Positions 34,111 through 42,666 of a stretch of DNA of 64,000 nucleotides are shown here, piece after piece. The DNA comes from Sanyastnella coralliicola (GTDB lineage: Bacteria > Bacteroidota > Bacteroidia > Flavobacteriales_D > Sanyastnellaceae): assembly GCF_030845195.1 (NCBI RefSeq), contig NZ_CP132543.1:3799501-3863500 (forward strand), in the 5' to 3' direction. The notes below the pieces were generated by a model. That model saw only the letters and a program-made list of their open reading frames with translations, did no database searches and was not told the DNA's origin. The translations under genes and the position numbers were made by a program. Numbering within the stretch: position 1 is the first letter of the stretch; each line of letters begins with the position of its first letter.

Positions 34111-35552
34111 ATGCAAACATTCTGAGGCTCGGTAAAAAAGTGTAATGCTTCAAAGCCACCTTCTCTTCCTACGCCAGAGTTTTTAACTCCTCCGAAAGGA
34201 GTGCGTAGATCTCGTACTAGCCAGCAATTGATCCATACAATACCTGAATGGATCTGCTGGGCTACGCGATGTGCACGCGTCAAGTTGCTCGTCCATACCG
34301 TAGCAGCCAATCCGTATTCTACACTGTTGGCCATTTCTAAGGCATGTTCGTCTGATTCAAATGGGGTAATGGTCACGACAGGACCAAAAATCTCTTCCTG
34401 CTGTACACGACACTGATAATCGAGTCCTTCAATGACGGTAGGTTCGATATAGTATCCCTCCGCACGATTCCCATCTTCTGGGATGTGTTGCTTTCCTCCA
34501 CACAGTACTGTTCCGCCTTCTTCTTTAGCGAGTTCGATGTATGAGAGTACCTTTTCCATATGTGGTTTTGAGACCACGGCTCCAAACTTGGTAGATTGAT
34601 CTGAAGGGTCGCCAATCTGCATGCGCTTCACCTTCGCTACAAAGGCCTCCTTGAACTTGTCGTAGATAGAGGCTTCTACGAAGATGCGTGAACCGCACAG
34701 GCAAATCTGTCCTTGGTTAGCGAAGGACGAACGCACCGTAGTGCGAATCATCTGATCAAAGTCGCAATCCGCGAAGATGATGTTTGGGTTCTTTCCTCCG
34801 AGTTCCAACGATAACTTCTTGAACATCGGTGCTGCTTTCTTCGCGATGAGGGCCCCTGTGGTTGTTCCTCCAGTGAATGAAATCGCCTTGATACCAGGGT
34901 GCGACACCATCGCATCACCTGCTTGGTGTCCGTGACCGTGCACGATGTTAAGCACACCTGCAGGAAGACCTGCTTCATTGCACAATTTCGACATCAAGTA
35001 AGCGGTCATCGGGGTGATTTCGCTTGGCTTCGCTACGACAGTACATCCTGAGGCAAGTGCTGGGGCAATCTTCCAGGTAAACAGATAAAGCGGCAAGTTC
35101 CAAGGAGAGATACATCCGACTACACCCACCGGTTTGCGGTTGGTGTAGTTGATCACGCGGTCTTCCATGATATGGGCTTCACTGGCGTAGTGCATGATCG
35201 CCGTAGAGAAGAAGCGAATATTCGATTCCGCACGAGGGATGTCGACATGAGAAGCCAAGCTCACGGGTTTACCGTTGTCTTTACTTTCAGCTGCCGCCAG
35301 AGCGTCGAGGTTTTCTCCAATGAGGTCAGCCAACTTCGAAAGAATGCGAGACCGCTCTTGGTAAGGAGTGTTCGACCAGATAGGGAAAGCGGCATTCGCT
35401 GCTTCGTACGCTCGTTCTACATCATCAGCATCAGAGTTCGGGATTTGGCTGTAGACTTTTCCCGTTGCAGGCTCGTAATTATCGATCCATTGTCCGTTCG
35501 CTGGTTCAGCGAATTCTCCATTGATGAAGTTGAGTATCTTTTCCACAGCCAT
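34095..35552 (-). CDS. Aldehyde dehydrogenase, 2-aminomuconic/2-hydroxymuconic semialdehyde dehydrogenase-like
   Basis: This NAD(P)-dependent enzyme oxidises an aldehyde to the acid. At 485 residues it is full length. Motifs: ISPWNLPLYLFTWKIAPAL near 154-172, FTGGTTTG near 224-231, LELGGKNPNIIF with the general-base Glu near 253, and FANQGQICLCGSRIFVE with the catalytic Cys near 287. The end (RTPFGGVKNSGVGREGGFEALHFFTEPQNVCIQL) resembles the subgroup acting on aminomuconic or hydroxymuconic semialdehyde in tryptophan (kynurenine) or aromatic catabolism, but no other genes of those pathways are near. Confidence 0.92.
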   Translation of the reverse strand: MAVEKILNFINGEFAEPANGQWIDNYEPATGKVYSQIPNSDADDVERAYEAANAAFPIWSNTPYQERSRILSKLADLIGENLDALAAAESKDNGKPVSLASHVDIPRAESNIRFFSTAIMHYASEAHIMEDRVINYTNRKPVGVVGCISPWNLPLYLFTWKIAPALASGCTVVAKPSEITPMTAYLMSKLCNEAGLPAGVLNIVHGHGHQAGDAMVSHPGIKAISFTGGTTTGALIAKKAAPMFKKLSLELGGKNPNIIFADCDFDQMIRTTVRSSFANQGQICLCGSRIFVEASIYDKFKEAFVAKVKRMQIGDPSDQSTKFGAVVSKPHMEKVLSYIELAKEEGGTVLCGGKQHIPEDGNRAEGYYIEPTVIEGLDYQCRVQQEEIFGPVVTITPFESDEHALEMANSVEYGLAATVWTSNLTRAHRVAQQIHSGIVWINCWLVRDLRTPFGGVKNSGVGREGGFEALHFFTEPQNVCIQLKS

Positions 35553-35625
35553 GAATTTTTGTAAAAGTAGTGAAATGGCCTTGTCGAAAAATGTTGCGGG
35601 CTTGTGTACTTATTCAGAATATTTT

Positions 35626-35633
35626 TAAATTTG
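35626..35633 (+). promoter_or_regulatory. -7 box (TAAATTTG) of tRNA-Gln
   Basis: Exact TAnnTTTG match ending 22 bases before the mature tRNA; a CTTG at 35601-35604 could serve as the -33 element (21-base gap). Confidence 0.65.
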
Positions 35634-35655
35634 CACCCCTGTTAATTCAGGAAAC

Positions 35656-35726
35656 TGCCCCATGGTGTAATGGTAGCACACCAGATTTTGGTTCTGTTTG
35701 TCAAGGTTCGAGTCCTTGTGGGGCAA
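35656..35726 (+). tRNA. tRNA-Gln (anticodon TTG)
   Basis: The acceptor arms TGCCCCA (35656-35662) and TGGGGCA (35719-35725) pair perfectly, with discriminator A at 35726. The D arm contains GTAATGGTAGCA, the anticodon loop is TTTTGGT with anticodon TTG, and the T arm is CAAGG-TTCGAGT-CCTTG. CCA is not encoded. A -7 box precedes it and a terminator follows, so it is a single-gene unit. Confidence 0.96.
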
Positions 35727-35728
35727 CA

Positions 35729-35756
35729 AAAAGGTCACTTCGGTGACCTTTTTTGT
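35729..35756 (+). terminator. Intrinsic terminator of tRNA-Gln
   Basis: AAAAGGTCAC and GTGACCTTTT pair around the tetraloop TTCG, followed by further T. Confidence 0.88.
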
Positions 35757-35792
35757 TTTTGGGTTATTGGTGGTTTCGACCCATCCGTTCGC

Positions 35793-36000
35793 TGGTTGAG
35801 GCGCAAAATTGCGCCGCTAAAGGACCGGTTGTCCTCTTTGATTGATGTAGGGGCGCATGAAATGCGTCCATCAGACGGAAAGCATGGTTAGGCCGCCTAC
35901 GGCGGATAGGCTAGAGGCACGCATGCGTGCCCCTAAATCATAATTTTTCACGATTCTTCCGCAATCCGCAATCCGCAATCCGCAACCCGCATCCCGCGTT
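35793..36000. repeat. Palindrome-rich intergenic mosaic, copy A
   Basis: Successive unrelated inverted repeats: GGCGCAAAATTGCGCC (35800-35815), GGGCGCATGAAATGCGTCC (35851-35869), CCGCCTACGGCGG (35893-35905) and the perfect 16-mer GGCACGCATGCGTGCC (35916-35931). It ends in a heptamer run, GCAATCC three times then GCAACCC, GCATCCC, GCGTTCC (35961-36002), which is the reverse complement of the GGAACGC-type units at 25835. The same modules in the same order occur at 37865-38046. No coding potential is seen. Confidence 0.75.
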
Positions 36001-36010
36001 CCTCCTCCCA

Positions 36011-37567
36011 TCATTTGGCAATCACCAAGCTAATCGAATCAAATAACCGTTCAAGGGTCATCCAGTGCATAATGTAGTGGCCGTTGGCGAGGTGTTGAAG
36101 GTTGAGTTGGATGGAATTGGGTGTGCTGAGTTGTTCAGTAAACACAAGCGCACCGGTGAGGTCAAAGACACGGAGTTCTGTGTTGCTAGGGGGAGTATAC
36201 CCATTCGGTAGATTAAAACTCAAATTTACGATGCCATTGCTAGGGTTGGGTGCAATTGACATGGCCTGTTCAAGCCCGAGCATGATTTCCTCTACATTTA
36301 CATATTCGCACCCAGGTTCAACACAGCCAAATTCATCTACTTTGACTACCCATCCTTGCTGGCCTGGGTCTTGGTAGTTGGGGTTATTGAGATCAGTTTC
36401 TCTTGATTCTCCGCAGAAAATATATCCACCATCCGAGGTGGCAATCATATCATTTATTGTGTTTTCCTCTGTCCATGCGAGAATACCACTGTAGGTGTGT
36501 GACCAAATGACATTACCATTGAAGTCGAGCTTTGCCAGGATGCCAAATCTGTCAGCCCAACCCAAGACATCGTCTGGCTCATCTCTAATGATTACGTAGT
36601 TACCGGCCACCGTGAAGGTGTCATCACCGTTGTCAACCAATACCTTCATTTCCGGGTGCTCACCTTGTTCACCGTCACCAAAGATTCGATTCCAAAGAAT
36701 GTCTCCGTCTTCATTGATGCGGCCAACGCCGGGAGTGCGCCATCCTTGCTCTGGGTGGGTGAATCCGCTGGCGATAATAAGATCTCCATTGTCAAGCACC
36801 ATCATGTCAAAGATGCCATCAGGTGAATTGGCATTGTTGACAATACTTTCAAGTTGCGTTCCTGTTTCGGCATCAAAACGGAGTATGTTTCCTCCAGCTT
36901 CAAAAGCGACGCCATCGATGTAGTCTAGTCCTACATACACGACACCCTCATGATGAATGATTCCTTCGTAGTATTGACCTATCCAGTCAGGGTCATCTTC
37001 AATTATGGTAGACCAAAGTTTCAGGCCGTTATCATCGAATTTCGCGACTTCCTTGAACGGATGAACCATGGCATTGACCGTGAAAATATTTTGGTCGTCG
37101 TCCAAAGTCATCAACCCAGCTCTATACCAATCCATGGGCTCTTCAGCATCAGGATCAAACAAAGGACTGTAATGGAATATGGTATCTACAACCTCTCCAT
37201 CATGATTCCAAAAGCCGATGTAGAGGCGCTGAAAGCCAGCTGAATCTACCGTAAACCCTGTATTTATGAAAAGCTCATCATTCCATATTTCCCAATCGTT
37301 GTCCCAATGAGCAAGCCAATAAAAAGGACCTACAGCAGGAACTTCGTTCATTAGGTCTCCGGTTTGACTGATTTGGAGCATCATGGCCTGCTGTGATTCC
37401 TCATAGAATCCTCCTCCCAAGACGAAAAAAGAGCCATCCGCTTCTACAATACCTGAGGTTAGTCCTCCGGCTTCTCCAATTTCATATCTATTGTTAAACC
37501 CTTGGGAAATTCCGCCTAAAGTAATGGAGGACAGAAAGACACTAATGACGAACTTCCAATTTTTCAT
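36011..37567 (-). CDS. T9SS-secreted protein, duplicate A
   Basis: From the ATG at 37567 (MKNWKFVISVFLSSITLGGISQ, signal peptide) the protein has 518 residues. The body (about 25-425) looks like a beta-propeller-type sequence of repeated strand blocks with GxxxW and TGT/SGGY turns (GNVIWSHTYSGILAWTEENTINDMIATSDGGYIFCGE), and the end (MSIAPNPSNGIVNLSFNLP ... LRVFDLTGALVF ... LANGHYIMHW) is a T9SS type A sorting domain. It is one of two tandem copies with the same length; see the finding on the duplication. A secreted surface or extracellular protein of unknown function. Confidence 0.88.
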   Translation of the reverse strand: MKNWKFVISVFLSSITLGGISQGFNNRYEIGEAGGLTSGIVEADGSFFVLGGGFYEESQQAMMLQISQTGDLMNEVPAVGPFYWLAHWDNDWEIWNDELFINTGFTVDSAGFQRLYIGFWNHDGEVVDTIFHYSPLFDPDAEEPMDWYRAGLMTLDDDQNIFTVNAMVHPFKEVAKFDDNGLKLWSTIIEDDPDWIGQYYEGIIHHEGVVYVGLDYIDGVAFEAGGNILRFDAETGTQLESIVNNANSPDGIFDMMVLDNGDLIIASGFTHPEQGWRTPGVGRINEDGDILWNRIFGDGEQGEHPEMKVLVDNGDDTFTVAGNYVIIRDEPDDVLGWADRFGILAKLDFNGNVIWSHTYSGILAWTEENTINDMIATSDGGYIFCGESRETDLNNPNYQDPGQQGWVVKVDEFGCVEPGCEYVNVEEIMLGLEQAMSIAPNPSNGIVNLSFNLPNGYTPPSNTELRVFDLTGALVFTEQLSTPNSIQLNLQHLANGHYIMHWMTLERLFDSISLVIAK

Positions 37568-37667
37568 AGAAGACCTGATCTTGAGATTTGAGTAAAACAA
37601 TGTACGAAGCAGATGGCCAATTAGAACAGTCGATTGTCCATATTCGATGAGTTGATGGTGGTATGTT

Positions 37668-38046
37668 GTTGGTTAGGCCGCCTAAGGCGGATAGCATGGT
37701 TAGGGCTAGGGGCACGCATGCGTGCCCTTAACGATAGGGGGAGATTGTTTTGGTCGGATGGATTTCATCCATCCCTACAATTGACCTATATATGATGAGG
37801 TGTAGATGGCGTTTATAAACGCCATTGTTTGTGGGTTTGATCTCCATGTCCTCATTATGGTTGAGGCGCAAGATTGCGCCGCTAAAGGACCGGTTTTCCC
37901 CTTTGATTGATGTAGGGGCGCATGAAATGCGTCCATCAGACGGAAAGCATGGTTAGGCCGCCTACGGCGGATAGGCTAGAGGCACGCATGCGTGCCCTTA
38001 AATCATAATTTTTCACGATTCTTCCGCAATCCGTGTTCCTCCTCCC
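37668..38046. repeat. Palindrome-rich intergenic mosaic, copy B
   Basis: Modules seen: CCGCCTAAGGCGG (37678-37690), GGGCACGCATGCGTGCCC (37710-37727), GGATGGATTTCATCCATCC (37756-37774), ATGGCGTTTATAAACGCCAT (37806-37825, perfect 20-bp palindrome), GGCGCAAGATTGCGCC (37865-37880), GGGCGCATGAAATGCGTCC (37916-37934), CCGCCTACGGCGG (37958-37970), GGCACGCATGCGTGCC (37981-37996). The right part matches copy A and the left part matches copy C, as expected of the junction of a tandem duplication. Nothing coding is seen. Confidence 0.75.
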
Positions 38047-38047
38047 A

Positions 38048-39604
38048 TCATTTGGCAATCACCAAGCTAATCGAATCAAACAAACGTTCATTGGTCATCC
38101 AGTGCATGATGTAGTGGCCGTTGGCGAGGTGTTGAAGGTTGAGTTGGATGGAATTGGGGGTGGAGAGTTGTTCAGTAAACACAAGCGCACCGGTGAGGTC
38201 ATAGACGCGGAGTTCAGTATTGCTTGGTGGATCAACCCCTTCTGGTAGATTAAAACTCAAATTTACGATGCCATTGCTTGGGTTGGGTGCGACAGACATG
38301 GCCTCTTCTAGCCCGAGGGTGATTTCCTCTACATTTACATATTCACAGCCGGGTTCAACACAGCCAAATTCATCTACTTTGACTACCCATCCTTGCTGGC
38401 CTGGGTCTTGGTAGTTGGGGTTATTGAGATTAGTTTCTCTTGATTCTCCGCAGAAAATATATCCACCATCAGAGGTAGCAATCATATCATTTATTGTGTT
38501 TTCCTCTGTCCATGCGAGAATACCACTGTAGGTGTGTGACCAAATGACATTACCATTAAAGTCGAGCTTTGCCAGGATGCCAAATCTGTCAGCCCAACCC
38601 AAGACATCGTCTGGCTCATCTCTAATGATTACGTAGTTACCGGCCACCGTGAAGGTGTCATCACCGTTGTCAACCAACACCTTCATTTCTGGGTGCACGC
38701 CTTGTTCGCCATCACCAAAGATTCGATTCCATAGAATGTCTCCATCTTCATTGATGCGTCCAACACCCGGAGTGCGCCATCCCTGCTCTGGGTGAGTGAA
38801 TCCGCTGGCGATAATTAGATCTCCATTGTCAAGCACCATCATGTCAAAGATGCCATCAGGAGAATTGGCATTGTTGACAATACTTTCAAGTTGCGTTCCT
38901 GTTTCGGCATCGAAACGGAGTATGGCGCCCCCGCTCACAAGGCCTATTTCTTCTACATATTGCAAGCCGACGTAAATAATTCCCTCGTGGTGAATAATTC
39001 CTTCATAGAACTCCCCTAACCAATCAGGATCATCCTCAATTACTGCAGACCAAAGCTTTACACCGTTTTCATCGAACTTCGCGACTTCTTTGAACGGATT
39101 AACCATGGCATTGACCGTGAAAATATTTTGGTCTTCGTCCAAAGTCATCAACCCAGCTCTATACCAATCCATTGGCTCTTCAGCATCAGGATCAAACAAA
39201 GGACTGTAATGGAATATGGTATCTACAACCTCACCCTCATGATTCCAAAAGCCGATGTAGAGGCGCTGAAAGCCAGCTGAATCTACCGTAAACCCTGTAT
39301 TTATGAAAAGCTCATCATTCCATATTTCCCAATCGTTGTCCCAGTGTGAAAACCAATAATAAGGTGGTATGGCAGGAACCTCATTAATTAATTCGCCCAT
39401 TTGGTTGATTTCAATCATCACCGCTTCTTGAGATTGCTCGAACACTCCAGAACCTAAAATGAAAAATGAACTATTTATCTCTACAATACCAGATAGGAAG
39501 GAACCTGCTTCGCCTAATTCATACCTATTGTTAAATCCTTGGGACAATGCTCCGGCAGCATTGCATAACAGAAAAACACTAATGACGAACTTCCAGCTTC
39601 TCAT
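38048..39604 (-). CDS. T9SS-secreted protein, duplicate B
   Basis: 518 residues from the ATG at 39604 (MRSWKFVISVFLLCNAAGALSQ, signal peptide), the same length as duplicate A and colinear with it throughout, ending in the same T9SS type A sorting domain. Differences are concentrated in the first ~90 residues (for example SSFFILGSGVFEQSQEAVMI against GSFFVLGGGFYEESQQAMML) and in a block near 195-220; most of the rest is identical. It is probably secreted like its twin. Function unknown. Confidence 0.88.
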   Translation of the reverse strand: MRSWKFVISVFLLCNAAGALSQGFNNRYELGEAGSFLSGIVEINSSFFILGSGVFEQSQEAVMIEINQMGELINEVPAIPPYYWFSHWDNDWEIWNDELFINTGFTVDSAGFQRLYIGFWNHEGEVVDTIFHYSPLFDPDAEEPMDWYRAGLMTLDEDQNIFTVNAMVNPFKEVAKFDENGVKLWSAVIEDDPDWLGEFYEGIIHHEGIIYVGLQYVEEIGLVSGGAILRFDAETGTQLESIVNNANSPDGIFDMMVLDNGDLIIASGFTHPEQGWRTPGVGRINEDGDILWNRIFGDGEQGVHPEMKVLVDNGDDTFTVAGNYVIIRDEPDDVLGWADRFGILAKLDFNGNVIWSHTYSGILAWTEENTINDMIATSDGGYIFCGESRETNLNNPNYQDPGQQGWVVKVDEFGCVEPGCEYVNVEEITLGLEEAMSVAPNPSNGIVNLSFNLPEGVDPPSNTELRVYDLTGALVFTEQLSTPNSIQLNLQHLANGHYIMHWMTNERLFDSISLVIAK

Positions 39605-39699
39605 AGAAGAGTTGATCTTGGGACTTTAACAGAACAATATACGATGCCGAAGGCCAAGTGGAACAGTCGATTGTCCATATTCGATGAGTTGATGGTGGT

Positions 39700-39990
39700 A
39701 TTTTGTTGGTTAGGCCGCCTACGGCGGATAGCATGGTTAGGACTAGGGGCACGCATGCGTGCCCTTAATGAAAGGTGGAGATTGTTTTGGTCGGATGGAT
39801 TTCATCCATCCCTACGGCCTATGTGTGATGGGGTGTAGATGGTGTTTATAAACGCCATTGTTGGTGGGTTTGATCTCCATGTCCTCATTATGGTTGAGGC
39901 GCATAAATCCCGAAGTGCGGGACAGGTGCGCCGCTAAAGGACCCGTTTCTCAATATTGGTAGATGTACGGCCGCATGAAATGCGTCCAAC
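39700..39990. repeat. Palindrome-rich intergenic mosaic, copy C, with a nested hairpin
   Basis: Modules: CCGCCTACGGCGG (39715-39727), GGGGCACGCATGCGTGCCC (39746-39764), GGATGGATTTCATCCATCC (39793-39811), a decayed form of the 20-bp palindrome (39840-39857), and GGCGCA...TGCGCC (39898-39932). In the last, the inner AAAT/AGAT of copies A and B is replaced by a sequence containing TCCCG-AAGTG-CGGGA, a hairpin nested inside a hairpin. No coding frame is seen. Confidence 0.72.
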
Positions 39991-39994
39991 CCAC

Positions 39995-40483
39995 CTAATT
40001 CTGATTCTTCTCCTTCCATTCCCTGATGTCAGCTACCAGTTTTAATGCTGAATCTTGTCTTTTAACCTTCATGATAGGTTCCGAATTATCAGGATCAATA
40101 GTCAGGAGTAGTATATAACCATCTTTTTTGACTACTCCGCTTGAATATGAATGATTGTCTACGATTTCAATTGTCCAATCCTCGCCGTATTTCGTTACGG
40201 TATTTCTGTAAGTAAAAAGCAAAAAGACATCCGATGTTTTTAAAGAGCCATTTCTATTGAGAATATGTTTCTTCCAGGAGTATGAGTTCCAAGCAAAGAG
40301 CATCGTGAATAGTCCAATTAAGATCATTACAGTAATGCTATTTGAACATAAAATCAGAAGGATAAATAGGGAACAAATGATGATCAGGCCAAAAACAAAT
40401 CTGGAAGCTGAGATCGGTCGTTTGAATTCTATAGAATCCTCGACAGCCTCAACTGTATATCCTCCAAAATTCCTTTTTTTCAT
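39995..40483 (-). CDS. Hypothetical membrane protein
   Basis: The 162-residue protein has two adjacent membrane helices (about residues 29-46 and 49-66), a short cytosolic N terminus and a ~95-residue C-terminal domain with alternating beta strands and a final helix (DSALKLVADIREWKEKNQN). The layout resembles small PH-like or DUF-type membrane proteins, but no family is recognised. It is A+T-richer than its neighbours and sits beside the palindromic mosaic, so recent arrival is possible. Confidence 0.65.
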   Translation of the reverse strand: MKKRNFGGYTVEAVEDSIEFKRPISASRFVFGLIIICSLFILLILCSNSITVMILIGLFTMLFAWNSYSWKKHILNRNGSLKTSDVFLLFTYRNTVTKYGEDWTIEIVDNHSYSSGVVKKDGYILLLTIDPDNSEPIMKVKRQDSALKLVADIREWKEKNQN

Positions 40484-40592
40484 AGGTGTTTAGACAGCCT
40501 CGTATAAATATGATGCCTTTTTGAAGTGTACCAATATACAATGGCTCCTCTGTTTTATTTAGGATGGAATTTATGCGAACAACCCCAAAAAG

Positions 40593-40625
40593 AAAACCCC
40601 TCCCAGTTCTACCTAGAGGGGTTTT
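40593..40625. terminator. Bidirectional intrinsic terminator
   Basis: AAAACCCCTC and GAGGGGTTTT pair around a 13-base loop, with T on both sides in the appropriate direction. It probably serves the minus-strand gene that ends at 40678. Confidence 0.8.
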
Positions 40626-40677
40626 TGCTTTAATGGCTGTGGCTACAAGGCCACAGGAGAGAGTATATTCTTTGCTA

Positions 40678-41010
40678 CTAGAGCAGCTTAATCAGAATCG
40701 TAAGTATTGAAATTGCTACCGAGGCGCCACTCGCCCAAGTGAGCATTTTGATGGGTGCTTGAGCGATACAAAGTGCGTTTGCTGTTACGCCTACCGCTAC
40801 TACTGTGAGGAATAGCGCGAAGTCTTGCGGACTTTCAGAATGCAAGGTGTACATCACCGCAATGGCACCTAAACAGCTTTGAAGCAAAATGGCGATCACC
40901 ATGATACCGTAGCGGTTGAATTCCATTTTGTCCCAGAAGTCTGAAGTAGACTTGGCTGCGGTTGTCTTAAGTATTGTAGGACTCGGATGGGTTACTGATG
41001 GATTTTTCAT
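40678..41010 (-). CDS. Small hypothetical membrane protein
   Basis: The 110-residue protein has three membrane helices (about residues 34-54, 63-83 and 88-108) after a soluble Ser/Thr/Lys-rich N terminus. It is similar in size to respiratory-chain or channel accessory proteins, but I see no diagnostic motif. A 12-bp palindrome, TGACCTAGGTCA, lies about 50 bases upstream and suggests dedicated regulation; the terminator at 40593-40625 follows it. Confidence 0.65.
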   Translation of the reverse strand: MKNPSVTHPSPTILKTTAAKSTSDFWDKMEFNRYGIMVIAILLQSCLGAIAVMYTLHSESPQDFALFLTVVAVGVTANALCIAQAPIKMLTWASGASVAISILTILIKLL

Positions 41011-41060
41011 TAGATGTGATTTAGTACCACTAAGTTCCCCCGGAAGTCGTCTTCTATTTA

Positions 41061-41072
41061 TGACCTAGGTCA
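41061..41072. promoter_or_regulatory. Palindrome TGACCTAGGTCA upstream of the small membrane protein
   Basis: A perfect 12-bp palindrome 51 bases before the ATG at 41010. TGAC-N4-GTCA resembles half-sites of Crp/Fnr-type regulators (family knowledge), so a redox- or oxygen-responsive operator is conceivable. The remaining space up to 41230 shows nothing else. Confidence 0.35.
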
Positions 41073-41234
41073 GGATTTGAGGTAACATTCATTACGTTCT
41101 CAGTTGAGTTGCGCTGGAGTACTTTGTAACCGTGGGTCAAAACTTTACGAGTGTTAGCGATGCTCACAGGCTTCCGTTGTACTTTGAGCACTCCTTAGCA
41201 TTAAACTAAATCAGCTTCGTATTGACGGAGATCA

Positions 41235-41260
41235 AAAGACCCGCTCTTAGGCGGGTCTTT
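41235..41260 (-). terminator. Terminator of the beta-helix protein gene
   Basis: AAAGACCCGC and GCGGGTCTTT pair around TCTTAG. T runs flank both sides; it lies 12 bases after the stop of the minus-strand gene. Confidence 0.8.
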
Positions 41261-41271
41261 TTGATTCAATA

Positions 41272-42666
41272 CTATTCAATGACTTCAACTACCATGGGTT
41301 CTTCACCCTTCTTTTTAATGACTGGTTGGTAGTAGGTGACGGTCTCACCGGTTTCCGGGTCGATCATCAAGAGCGGTCGAAGATCTACGATTTCATAGTC
41401 TGCGAGCTCTTTTGGCCCTTGCATCGGCAGGGTCTGCTGATCAAAGGTTTGATGATTCGTCAGTAAAATCCGGTCTTCCGTGAATGACCAATATTCTTCT
41501 CCGCTTCGCATGGTTGGTGACCACCCACCTTCTGTGCGGATGGTAGAGGCAAAGCGATCAACAACGTATGGTGGCGGATCTCCAACCCAGAGGTCAGGAT
41601 CGTTCAATTCAAAATTTTGCATCATACGTACGTCTTCGAAGATCCACTCTCCCACGCCATTGGCTTTGAACTTGGCACCGCCAGGCACGTATGCCCAGTT
41701 GCTCAGTTTTACAACGCTTCTTCCGGCATCAACTTGCACGGTGCGTCCTGTTTGAGAATAAATACCGTCGAGGTGTACAATTCCGCCATTCTGTTCAGCG
41801 TGAATAAGTGCTTTCGTGAAGAGCGTGTCAAAAGGATGCTCAATATGAATGTTCCGCATGAACAGGTAGGTACAAGTTGTTGAATTGCGATCATGGTAGT
41901 CTACACTGTATCGCGGTGCGAGTCCTTCAAATACCGTATTGGTGACACTCAAGCTGTTTGAGCCATAATTGCGAATGCAGGCATGGGCGTGCAGCTCACT
42001 AAAGAAGCGACAACCATCAACCGTCACCATATTGGATTGAGAATTCGAGCCGGTTGCATCCCGCAGGTATTTGCTTTCTCCTGTCATAGGGTCTCCTTGT
42101 GCTGATCGCACGAGGAGCTGCTCCACTTTTTGGCGGGTAAACTGACAATTCACCACACGGGCCATAAGGCAGAAAACAAGGTCTACACCTCGGTTTCCAG
42201 AGACGAATTCACAGTTACTGATCTCGCTATTCAAGGTGGCGGCCAAACGTAGCTGTGTATCTCCACCTTCGAAGCTCAAATCACGCACAACAAGCTTGTC
42301 CATTTTCACCAGAGCTTCCTCCACATCAGCGTCGCGATCGGCTTTTGGGGTAAGCAGATCGAATTCGAGTCCTACAGCCTTAATCGTGGCGTGATTTCCA
42401 TCGATCATGGTGCGTCTGCGGTTGCGCTTAGAGTAGAATACCGTCTTCTCAAAGAGGTATTGACCGGGCATGAGTTCAATGACCACATTCAGCTCGTTCT
42501 TTGGGATGGCATCAAACATGGCCTGGAAGGCCTCATCGTCTGGTAAACCGTCGTCAATCACGGCACCGAAGTCTTCTGGCTTCAGTAAGATGGCTTCCGC
42601 CTGAAAAGGCGAAAGAAGGGCCATAAAGAGGGTACAAAGGAGGAGGTAGAACGTTGAAAGTTTCAT
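41272..42666 (-). CDS. Secreted right-handed beta-helix (pectate lyase-like fold) protein
   Basis: The 464-residue protein has a signal peptide (MKLSTFYLLLCTLFMALLSPFQAEA). The N-terminal block (LLKPEDFGAVIDDGLPDDEAFQAMFDAI ... VVIELMPGQYLFEKTVFYSKRNRRRTMIDG) is the start seen in pectate-lyase superfamily beta helices, followed by coils of short strands and Asn turns (VRDLSFEGGDTQLRLAATLNSEISNCEFVSGNRGVDL ... VVNCQF). No clear catalytic triad is visible, so a carbohydrate-binding or structural role is as likely as hydrolysis. No T9SS signal is seen at the C terminus. Confidence 0.75.
   Translation of the reverse strand: MKLSTFYLLLCTLFMALLSPFQAEAILLKPEDFGAVIDDGLPDDEAFQAMFDAIPKNELNVVIELMPGQYLFEKTVFYSKRNRRRTMIDGNHATIKAVGLEFDLLTPKADRDADVEEALVKMDKLVVRDLSFEGGDTQLRLAATLNSEISNCEFVSGNRGVDLVFCLMARVVNCQFTRQKVEQLLVRSAQGDPMTGESKYLRDATGSNSQSNMVTVDGCRFFSELHAHACIRNYGSNSLSVTNTVFEGLAPRYSVDYHDRNSTTCTYLFMRNIHIEHPFDTLFTKALIHAEQNGGIVHLDGIYSQTGRTVQVDAGRSVVKLSNWAYVPGGAKFKANGVGEWIFEDVRMMQNFELNDPDLWVGDPPPYVVDRFASTIRTEGGWSPTMRSGEEYWSFTEDRILLTNHQTFDQQTLPMQGPKELADYEIVDLRPLLMIDPETGETVTYYQPVIKKKGEEPMVVEVIE

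Noticed and set aside
33919-34116. A 65-codon minus-strand frame upstream of the OmpA lipoprotein gene
   Set aside because: Its composition is not protein-like and it is antisense to the better small-protein candidate at 33991-34110.
36011-39990. Insertion sequence or integron at the duplicated locus
   Set aside because: There is no transposase, integrase or attC-like series; the palindromic modules are too short and the locus is explained by a tandem duplication.
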